From positions 1 through 31,813 of the forward strand of contig MNQS01000108.1 in the NCBI GenBank assembly GCA_001915545.1: 31,813 nucleotides of DNA, written 5' to 3'. Position 1 is the stretch's first letter; every line of letters begins with the position of its first letter. A program made the translations under genes and the position numbers. The stretch comes from Bacteroides sp. 43_108. Its GTDB lineage: Bacteria > Bacteroidota > Bacteroidia > Bacteroidales > Bacteroidaceae. Shown here piece after piece: positions 1 to 6,531 of the stretch. Below the pieces are notes generated by a model that was not told where the DNA came from, did no database searches, and saw only the letters and a program-made list of their open reading frames with translations.

Positions 1-161
1 AAATGGGCAATAATAATGGCACATAAAGTGATTATACTCTATCGACTTTATATGCCATATTACTTTTTAGGGACATTTACTGAATATCCCTAGTTAAGAC
101 TGATGTAGTTGGTATTATTAATACAGATGGGACTACTTATAAGATACCTTCCGAAATATCA
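1..161 (+). other. Degraded 5' end of the first gene
   Basis: The reading frame of the large gene that follows is open back to base 84 and is then closed by TGA at 81-83; a further in-frame TAA lies at 24-26. Bases 3-23 in the same frame read MGNNNGT, which resembles the asparagine-rich opening of the domain whose remainder starts the downstream protein. No signal peptide can be read in any frame here. The simplest reading is that the true start lies upstream of the window and that this stretch carries inactivating mutations or sequence errors. A rearranged fusion point is also possible. Confidence 0.45.
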
Positions 162-2429
162 TTGTCTGATATAGAACCATCATATATAGAGTTTTTAAAG
201 ACAGAGTCTTCTAATTTGTGGTATATCGTAGATTCTAATGTAAGAGATACAGGAAGTGAAGATTGCTATATATGTCGTGAAGGTAAGGATAACACCAATA
301 TACTATTAGGATCTAACAATACGTCGAATGCTGTTTGGAATGTTCAAATATCTTCTGATGGTTTGGCTTTTATTAGAGAGTTAGATGAGGAACGCAGACT
401 TAATGTTAGTTTTACTTTACAAGCATTGGGCTATTATGCTAACTTTAAGGACAATTTGTATATATTCAAATGTACTCATGCTTCATTTTTAACAACATCC
501 AGAAGTTCTATACAGTTTTATGTTACCAGTGGAGGACGCCAGACCGAGAATATCAATGTCAGCGGAAAGAATCTGACTGGTGATATCACTGTGGAAATAT
601 CGGGAGACGGATTTTCTGTAGATAAAGATAGTATTTCAAAGGATGAAGCAAGCAATGCTTCTGTAGCTGTTACGTACACTGGTGAAACCAATTCGACCGG
701 TAAGCTTACTCTCAAGAGTGATGGGTGCAAAGATGTTGTAGTTGCTTTGAGTGCAGAGATCATTGAAGAATCTCCAGATTTTCAATTCTCGTCTTCTGAG
801 GGGGATGCTTACTTTACTGGTGTATCATCTACCTACGGAACATTTCCAACGTTGTTGTATAAAGGTGAAAACGTTGAAGCAGGTGCAGTTGAATACTCCA
901 GTTCTGATGATATGATTGCAACTGTTGATGCAGAAACAGGCAAGGTTACTGCACACGGAGTTGGTGATTGCACAATAGTAGCGAAACATCGTGCTAATGG
1001 ATTGAAAACATCTTATACGCTTAATGTAACGGATAAGATGTACGTAAGATTGAAGAATGTTGGTGATATAACTTCTGGTGAGTATGTGTTAATCGGGCAG
1101 AAAGCTGAAGATAGTTTTGGACTGTTTGATTTTGATGATTATAATGAAAAAACATATTTGTTTGGATATACAAAAAGCCAAACAAGTCTAAATGATTTAA
1201 TTTACGGCACATGTGTTACGACATTTTTAGAGAAAGATGGTGATTATTATAGAATTAAAGGTCATGATAATCTGTATGTCGGTTTATTAGACGAAAGTAA
1301 AAGCGAACTTAATGTAAGCCAAGTATTAGTGCAAAATGCGAGAATGATGACTTTGTTAATAGATGAAAATTGTTGTTTTGCTTTGTTAGATGACAATAAA
1401 AGATATTTTGCCCCTACATCATCTGATACAGGTAACGGTTGGAAAATGTACACTGAAGGTTTTGTATTTAATAAAGGCTATAGCCTATACCTATACCGAC
1501 AAGCTTTACATGTTTCCTCTGTAACTGGTAGAAAGTTGGTTCTTGCCGGTGAGTGGAACAGCGATGTTTTTTCTTCGATTATGGATGGTTGTCCAGAAGC
1601 TGCATGGATAGATCTAACAAGTGTTACAGGTATGCCTAATAATGTAACATTGCCTAGTCGTGAAAACTGCATATATGTAGTTACACGAGATGCTTTTGAA
1701 AAGCTTAAAAATACGTCTAATGTGGTATGTGAAGGCAAAGCAGAGAAGATTGAGCTCACAGATGGTGAAAGTCCTTTCTGTGCGTATGAATCTTTTACCG
1801 CAACTAATGTTTCTTATAATAGAAACTTTAGTGGTACCACCTCTACTATATGCCTTCCTTTCTCATGTGATATTCCTGAGGGAGTTGATGTTTATGAGAT
1901 GACTGCTTTTAATGACGGTCATACAGTGGAATTTGCTAAGGCTACTTCAATTGAGGCTTATAAACCATATATAATTCGAACTACAGGAACTGCATTTTTG
2001 AATTTGCAATCAGGTAAGAATGGAAATTATACATTCCCTGCAGAGCCTGAAGAAATGAGCGTGTCTTACGATGCTTTAAGTTTTTGTGGAACGATGTCGC
2101 GTCAAGAATTGAGGTCTGATGAATTTACAAAATATTATGGTTATTCCAGTGGAAAATTACAGTATGTAGGAGTTGGCAAGGTTGGTTATGTAAATCCGTT
2201 CAGAGCGTATTTTGTTGAGCGTTCTAATGATGATTTAAAGACTGTGGATATTGTTCTCTACGATGTCCCAGCTTCTATTGAATCGACTGAGGTCGGCAGG
2301 GCTGGATTCGTTGATGTATATTCTATTGACGGACGTTTGATCAAGGCTTCTGTGGAAGAGAAAAAAGCCACAGATGGACTTGACAAGGGTATTTATATAA
2401 TAGGGAAACGTAAGGTTTTAGTAAAATGA
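162..2429 (+). CDS. Large secreted-type beta protein with T9SS type A-like sorting tail, N-terminus missing
   Basis: This 755-residue protein has no catalytic motif that I recognise. Residues 1-100 look like the end of a repeat domain common in secreted Bacteroidales proteins, and residues 292-450 look like a second copy (YVRLKNVGDITSGEYVLIG). Residues 117-200 form an Ig-like beta segment and 205-291 a bacterial Ig-like Big_2 domain (SSDDMIATVDAETGKVTAHG). Residues 450-700 are more beta structure. The last 40 residues (VYSIDGRLIK, then GIYIIGKRKVLVK) resemble the T9SS type A sorting domain, which sends proteins across the outer membrane. The only in-frame start is TTG, and there is no signal peptide, although T9SS clients need Sec export. 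The annotated start is therefore probably not authentic, and the gene is 5'-truncated or a pseudogene. The 3' end overlaps the next gene by four bases. Confidence 0.8.
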   Translation: MSDIEPSYIEFLKTESSNLWYIVDSNVRDTGSEDCYICREGKDNTNILLGSNNTSNAVWNVQISSDGLAFIRELDEERRLNVSFTLQALGYYANFKDNLYIFKCTHASFLTTSRSSIQFYVTSGGRQTENINVSGKNLTGDITVEISGDGFSVDKDSISKDEASNASVAVTYTGETNSTGKLTLKSDGCKDVVVALSAEIIEESPDFQFSSSEGDAYFTGVSSTYGTFPTLLYKGENVEAGAVEYSSSDDMIATVDAETGKVTAHGVGDCTIVAKHRANGLKTSYTLNVTDKMYVRLKNVGDITSGEYVLIGQKAEDSFGLFDFDDYNEKTYLFGYTKSQTSLNDLIYGTCVTTFLEKDGDYYRIKGHDNLYVGLLDESKSELNVSQVLVQNARMMTLLIDENCCFALLDDNKRYFAPTSSDTGNGWKMYTEGFVFNKGYSLYLYRQALHVSSVTGRKLVLAGEWNSDVFSSIMDGCPEAAWIDLTSVTGMPNNVTLPSRENCIYVVTRDAFEKLKNTSNVVCEGKAEKIELTDGESPFCAYESFTATNVSYNRNFSGTTSTICLPFSCDIPEGVDVYEMTAFNDGHTVEFAKATSIEAYKPYIIRTTGTAFLNLQSGKNGNYTFPAEPEEMSVSYDALSFCGTMSRQELRSDEFTKYYGYSSGKLQYVGVGKVGYVNPFRAYFVERSNDDLKTVDIVLYDVPASIESTEVGRAGFVDVYSIDGRLIKASVEEKKATDGLDKGIYIIGKRKVLVK

Positions 2430-2446
2430 TTAAATGTAGGATGATT

Positions 2447-2614
2447 ATGCGGGAAGAATATATTAAACCTGAAATAATGATTGTTGATTTCGAGGCACAT
2501 TGCGGGATACTTGCTACTAGTAGCTTAATTCTTGATCTTGATGAAGCTGAGGAAGCCAAAGATGGTGCTTGTTTTGATGCCAAAGATAGAAATGATTGGG
2601 GGAATATATGGTAA
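2447..2614 (+). CDS. Small acidic Bacteroidales protein downstream of a T9SS cargo
   Basis: The protein has 55 residues from this ATG. Alternative in-frame ATGs lie at 2441 and 2426; the latter overlaps the upstream stop as ATGA. I chose 2447 because AGGA lies six bases upstream and because the product then begins MREEYIKPEI. I recall this Y-x-KPE opening from many small Bacteroidales proteins of unknown function. The rest is an ILATSS segment, an acidic middle (LDLDEAEEAKDG) and a tryptophan-containing end (DWGNIW). It has no signal peptide or membrane segment and two cysteines. The position directly behind a sorting-domain gene suggests co-transcription and perhaps a related role, but the function is unknown. 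Confidence 0.65.
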   Translation: MREEYIKPEIMIVDFEAHCGILATSSLILDLDEAEEAKDGACFDAKDRNDWGNIW

Positions 2615-2659
2615 ACATTGAACTGGTATCCGACAATATTTAGTTGTCGCATATATATT

Positions 2660-2708
2660 AAGAATCCCTTGTCCGAAATGTTATATATACATTGGGCAAG
2701 GGGTTCTT
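2660..2708. terminator. Bidirectional terminator between convergent genes
   Basis: A 15-base inverted repeat (arms 2660-2674 and 2694-2708) pairs with two G.U pairs, and the loop holds a further AATGT/ACATT pairing. It lies between the 3' ends of a plus-strand and a minus-strand unit, so it can serve both. Confidence 0.7.
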
Positions 2709-2735
2709 GTATGTTGATGATTTTATAAGCAGGAT

Positions 2736-3893
2736 TTACTGCTTTACGCTGTATCTTTCATATTTTCGGCAGAATGCTGTGTAGCATATTATTCCAAGCA
2801 GTGCAAAGCATGCACCTACGAGAGCTGTCCATTCGTAACCTTTACCAGCTGCTACAGGCAATCCGCCGCAGAATGCGCCGGTGGCATTGCCGAAGTTGAA
2901 TGCCAGCTGTACCATGGCTCCACCGAGAAGTTCACCGCCTTTAGAGTATCGTAGAAGCAGTATCTGCTGAGGTGCCGATACAGCAAACAGACATAATGTT
3001 GTCAGGCACATCAGTACTATTGATATCCAAGTGATGTGTGAAAATAGGAATATACTTGTAAGCAGGACAAAGATGCATATTTCGAAAGCTCTTCCTGTAT
3101 GTCCTGGACCGAACTTGTCTGCAAAACGCCCTCCTAACAGGTTTCCGCAAACCATGCCTCCGCCTGCAAGCACCATCATCAATGATATGTAGTTTGCTGG
3201 TACGCCGGAGACAGTCGTAAGCAGTGGGTTTATGTAGCTGTACCAGCAGAATATACCACCGTTTCCGAGCAAGGTGGCGCCGATTATAAGCCATGGTGCA
3301 GGACTTTTGAGAAATTTGAATTGTCCCTTAAATCCTGTGTTTGCCAGCGGTTCCATGTATGGAATCCATTTGATGATGGAAAAGAGGGTTATTAATCCCC
3401 ATACGCCCGACAGAGCAAATACCAGACGCCACGAGTATGTGCTTAGGAATGTACCTATTGGTATTCCTATTAGATTTGCAAATGTCATTCCCGAGCTCAT
3501 CAAAGCTACTGCTAGTGCGCTTTTTCCTTTTGGCGAGAGTCTGTCTGCGACGATTGAACCTACTCCAAAGTAAGCACCGTGTGGGAGTCCTGAGATGAAT
3601 CTTGCGATGAATACTGTTGCATAGCTTGGTGCAATCACAGTTGTGAATGCCGCAATAGTGTAGAGCGACATCAGCAGTACAAGCATGCGTTTCAGTGGCC
3701 ATGAATGCGCAAATAGCACAAGAAGCGGGGCTCCTGTACATACGCCCAATGCATAGGCCGATATGAGGTGACCGGCTGTAGGGATACTTATGCCTAATTC
3801 TTTGGCGGCGTATGGCAGAATTCCCATCATAACGAATTCTGTAATGCCCAGGCCGAATGTACCGAATGCCAGGGCTGTGAAACTTTTTTTCAT
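2736..3893 (-). CDS. MFS transporter, AraJ-like drug/sugar efflux family
   Basis: This 385-residue inner-membrane protein has the pattern of twelve hydrophobic helices of the major facilitator superfamily, DHA1 branch. The N-terminus (FGLGITEFVMMGILP) matches the opening of AraJ/YdhP/PbuE-type exporters, where GxxEF lies in helix 1. The loop after helix 2 (FAHSWPLKRML) replaces the usual GxLaDRxGRR signature with a weaker form, as is common in this branch. The segment GLPHGAYFGVGSIVADRL fits helices 4-5. Such proteins export sugars, nucleosides or drugs by proton antiport; the substrate cannot be read from sequence. It lies 38 bases downstream of the HD-domain gene and probably shares its transcript. 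The length is normal for the family. Confidence 0.87.
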   Translation of the reverse strand: MKKSFTALAFGTFGLGITEFVMMGILPYAAKELGISIPTAGHLISAYALGVCTGAPLLVLFAHSWPLKRMLVLLMSLYTIAAFTTVIAPSYATVFIARFISGLPHGAYFGVGSIVADRLSPKGKSALAVALMSSGMTFANLIGIPIGTFLSTYSWRLVFALSGVWGLITLFSIIKWIPYMEPLANTGFKGQFKFLKSPAPWLIIGATLLGNGGIFCWYSYINPLLTTVSGVPANYISLMMVLAGGGMVCGNLLGGRFADKFGPGHTGRAFEICIFVLLTSIFLFSHITWISIVLMCLTTLCLFAVSAPQQILLLRYSKGGELLGGAMVQLAFNFGNATGAFCGGLPVAAGKGYEWTALVGACFALLGIICYTAFCRKYERYSVKQ

Positions 3894-3931
3894 ATAATCT
3901 TTTTACCTTATTGTGTTGTTGCTTTGTTTCC

Positions 3932-4567
3932 CTAATCTTGAATAGACCTCGAAGTCATGAATTCGCTGACTCCTATTTCCTTGTAGAATTGTTCCACGAA
4001 TGTGTGCATGAACTTATCTCTTTCTTCAGCCATCTTTCTTGCCGTTTCGGTATGTATAAGCTTTTTTAGTTTGAAAAGTTTGTCGTAAAAGTGGCTCAAT
4101 GTTGTATTTTCATCCATAAGATCTGCACTGCTGTAAAATGGTCTTCCTTTTGATGTACCATATTCAATTGTGCGTATTATTCCTATTGCGCCAAGTGCGT
4201 CCAGACGATCAGCATCGCGTACAATCATTGCTTCCAATGTGGACAATTCTGCATTCCTGCCTTTATTGTATGAAATGTTCTGTATGATGTATAATATATG
4301 GGCAATGTCTGTCTGTTGATATGCACAGTTTTCAAGAAAAGCTCTGATCTTGTTAAGTTGAGTGTCGATGTCGTGGAATAATTTATGGTCTGCACAATCG
4401 TGCATTAGTGCAGCTGTTATAATAATATGCATGTTTCCTCCTTCAGCTTCGGCTATTCTGCATGCATTGTCCGTAACTCTCAATGCGTGCATCAGACCAT
4501 GCCCACTGTTGTCGCATTTCATTTCTTCTGTTACGAACTGTATTATTTTGTCATATTTCTCAACCAT
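3932..4567 (-). CDS. HD-domain phosphohydrolase, YedJ/YpgQ-like
   Basis: This 211-residue soluble protein carries the HD superfamily metal-binding set: H27 in HGLMHALRV, H56-D57 in ALMHDCADH, and the later aspartate motif VRDADRLDALGAIG near residues 117-130. This order and the 200-220 residue length match the YedJ/YpgQ group, members of which hydrolyse nucleotides. Charged helices form the C-terminus. It is the first gene of a minus-strand unit with the MFS transporter. A promoter-like TATCTTTG ends only four bases before the ATG, so the transcript may have almost no leader, or a later start may be used. The substrate is unknown; naming it a nucleotide hydrolase is inference from the group. 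Confidence 0.87.
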   Translation of the reverse strand: MVEKYDKIIQFVTEEMKCDNSGHGLMHALRVTDNACRIAEAEGGNMHIIITAALMHDCADHKLFHDIDTQLNKIRAFLENCAYQQTDIAHILYIIQNISYNKGRNAELSTLEAMIVRDADRLDALGAIGIIRTIEYGTSKGRPFYSSADLMDENTTLSHFYDKLFKLKKLIHTETARKMAEERDKFMHTFVEQFYKEIGVSEFMTSRSIQD

Positions 4568-4571
4568 GCTG

Positions 4572-4579
4572 CAAAGATA
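4572..4579 (-). promoter_or_regulatory. -7 promoter element of the HD-hydrolase unit
   Basis: On the minus strand this reads TATCTTTG, a perfect match to the Bacteroidota -7 consensus TAnnTTTG. No exact TTTG lies at the expected distance upstream. Only CAGC separates it from the ATG. Confidence 0.55.
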
Positions 4580-4696
4580 GTCAATGATTTTCTTGTATTT
4601 GCGTATGAGTATACATTCAGTCGTTGATTTTTGTCAATTACTGCAAAATGATTGGCTTCATGTCCTTGTATGTGACTTTTTGCTGGCGATAATAAC

Positions 4697-4725
4697 TTTG
4701 ATTTCGTCTTATTTTAGTACTTTTG
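4697..4725 (+). promoter_or_regulatory. Promoter of aroA and probably the following genes
   Basis: TTTG at 4697-4700 and TACTTTTG at 4718-4725 match the Bacteroidota -33 and -7 elements. The 17-base spacing is shorter than the usual 19-21. Transcription would begin near 4730, giving a leader of about 18 bases before aroA. Confidence 0.55.
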
Positions 4726-4747
4726 CGGAAATGAAAAAATCCCAGTT

Positions 4748-5995
4748 ATGCAGATAGAAGTCCAATCTACAGATTTGCAGCAGACATCGGTGAAACTGCC
4801 GTCCTCAAAGAGCATCAGCAATAGAGTTTTGGTCATTAATGCATTGTCAGGCAATCGTGGAATGTTGCCCGATAATGTATCTGACTGCGATGATACGGAG
4901 GTTATGATAGATTGGCTCAGCAAAGATCCCGAAGTGGTAGACATAAAAGCCGCCGGTACGGCCATGAGGTTTTCTACGGCTCTTCTAGCTGTTACTGCAG
5001 GTAGAAAGGTAATAACAGGATCTGAACGCATGCGTAAGCGTCCTATTGCTATATTGGTCGACGCCTTGAGGACACTGGGTGCCGATATCGAATATGTGGG
5101 TGAAGAAGGCTTTCCTCCATTGGCAATAACAGGTAATCCCGAAATGAAAGGTGGCGAACTGTCTTTGCCAGGAGGGGTTAGTTCACAATATATTTCTGCG
5201 CTTTTGATGATTGCTCCTGTTATGAAGGAGGGGCTTGTTCTGCATCTTACAGGAGATGTGATTTCGCGTCCTTATATAAACCTTACGCTGCATCTTATGC
5301 GTGAATTCGGAGCAGAAGCTGAATGGACGGACGATAGGACTATACGTGTGTCACCTGTAAAGTATGTCTCCCGCAAATATTTTGTGGAAAGCGACTGGAG
5401 TGCGGCTTCATATTGGTATGAAATGGTGGCTTTGAGCAATAATGCTTCTGTTGCATTGCCAGGATTGTTCAGCAACAGCAGTCAGGGTGATAGTGCTGTG
5501 GCTCGCTTCTTTTCTTATCTTGGTGTGAAAACTGAGTTCTTGCAGGATGACACAGTGCGCATTTCAAAATCGGGCGATAAGCCTTGTCTGCATCTCGAAC
5601 TTGATCTGGTAAATCAGCCTGATTTGGCGCAGACTTTGGTTGTAACGTGCTGTATGATGAACGTAACTTTCCGCTTTTCAGGTCTTCAGAGTCTGAAGAT
5701 AAAGGAAACGGATAGGATTTCAGCATTGATTGCAGAATTGCGCAAACTTGGATTTATAATAACAGAGAAAGATGGTAGTGTGCTCCAATGGGATGGCTCG
5801 CATGTCGGCACAGATGATGCAGACCCTTCTATAGATACTTATGACGATCATCGTATGGCTATGTCTTTTGCTCCTTGTGCAATAAAGTTGGGACATATAC
5901 TTATCAATAATCCTGAGGTTGTGTCTAAGTCATATCCGGGATTCTGGACAGACTTGGAGAAATCAGGTTTTAAGATTGTGAATACTCGTTTATGA
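4748..5995 (+). CDS. aroA: 3-phosphoshikimate 1-carboxyvinyltransferase (EPSP synthase)
   Basis: This enzyme joins phosphoenolpyruvate to shikimate 3-phosphate, the sixth step of the shikimate pathway to chorismate and aromatic amino acids. The 415-residue length is normal. The substrate-binding motif SKSISNR spans residues 20-26 (K21, S22, R26). Also visible are the PEP-loop GTAMRF, the catalytic-region DLAQT, KETDR and near the end DDHRMAMSFA. Two positions differ from the best known enzymes: LPSSKS instead of LPGSKS, and F instead of P after GTAMR. I believe such changes are normal for the Bacteroidota branch. The ATG lies 18 bases after the predicted transcription start and 21 bases separate its stop from the next start, so it probably leads an operon. 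Confidence 0.95.
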   Translation: MQIEVQSTDLQQTSVKLPSSKSISNRVLVINALSGNRGMLPDNVSDCDDTEVMIDWLSKDPEVVDIKAAGTAMRFSTALLAVTAGRKVITGSERMRKRPIAILVDALRTLGADIEYVGEEGFPPLAITGNPEMKGGELSLPGGVSSQYISALLMIAPVMKEGLVLHLTGDVISRPYINLTLHLMREFGAEAEWTDDRTIRVSPVKYVSRKYFVESDWSAASYWYEMVALSNNASVALPGLFSNSSQGDSAVARFFSYLGVKTEFLQDDTVRISKSGDKPCLHLELDLVNQPDLAQTLVVTCCMMNVTFRFSGLQSLKIKETDRISALIAELRKLGFIITEKDGSVLQWDGSHVGTDDADPSIDTYDDHRMAMSFAPCAIKLGHILINNPEVVSKSYPGFWTDLEKSGFKIVNTRL

Positions 5996-6016
5996 ACTGA
6001 TAATAAGATTGTGTTT

Positions 6017-6457
6017 ATGCTATATCTTGTATTTTCTTTGTTTGTTCTTGCTGTGATTGCTATGGTAGCAGGATATATCCGTAACCGGAGGATGAAAAAG
6101 AAGTTGGAAAAAGGAGAGATAACCGAACTTCCTACATTGCAGCAGGTTGAGGATATGGAATGCTGCGGACAGCATGAGGTTTGCGAGAAAGAAAGTCTTC
6201 TGGCTGCTGTAAGCCGTAATGTTGAGTATTACGACGATGAGGAACTTGACCGTTTCCGTGGCAGGCTTTCTACAGAATATAGTGAGGAAGAAGTTGAAGA
6301 ATTTCGTGAGATTCTCTATTCCATGCAGGATTACGAGGTGGCAGGATGGGTACGCAGTCTTCAGCTCCGTGCCGTAGAACTTCCTGATGTAATCAAAGAC
6401 GAAGTCTTCCTAATTGTCGGAGAACGTCGTTCTGACGGGCATAAGCGCAATGAGTGA
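6017..6457 (+). CDS. Conserved membrane-anchored protein with CCGQHxxCEK motif
   Basis: The product is 146 residues from ATG 6017; a GTG two codons upstream is the only alternative. Residues 1-20 form one transmembrane segment (YLVFSLFVLAVIAMVAGYI), followed by a basic stretch (RNRRMKKKLEKGE) that should place the rest in the cytoplasm. A compact cysteine motif ECCGQHEVCEK near residues 47-57 is followed by an acidic helical region (YDDEELDRFRGRL) and a C-terminal helix. The CCGxHxxC arrangement could bind a metal or a cluster, but this is inference. I recall similar Bacteroidales proteins with no tested function, some given doubtful enzyme names. It sits between aroA and porW. Confidence 0.82.
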   Translation: MLYLVFSLFVLAVIAMVAGYIRNRRMKKKLEKGEITELPTLQQVEDMECCGQHEVCEKESLLAAVSRNVEYYDDEELDRFRGRLSTEYSEEEVEEFREILYSMQDYEVAGWVRSLQLRAVELPDVIKDEVFLIVGERRSDGHKRNE

Positions 6458-6531
6458 TTTTGTAGGTTGCTAAGTCCAGGTGCGCAATAAAACCTGTCAA
6501 ATGCCGTTCTATAACATGTACCTGTTTTTAT

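Noticed and set aside
3328..3741. Second minus-strand frame inside the MFS gene
   Set aside because: Same-strand overlap in another frame; the MFS frame carries the helices and family opening.
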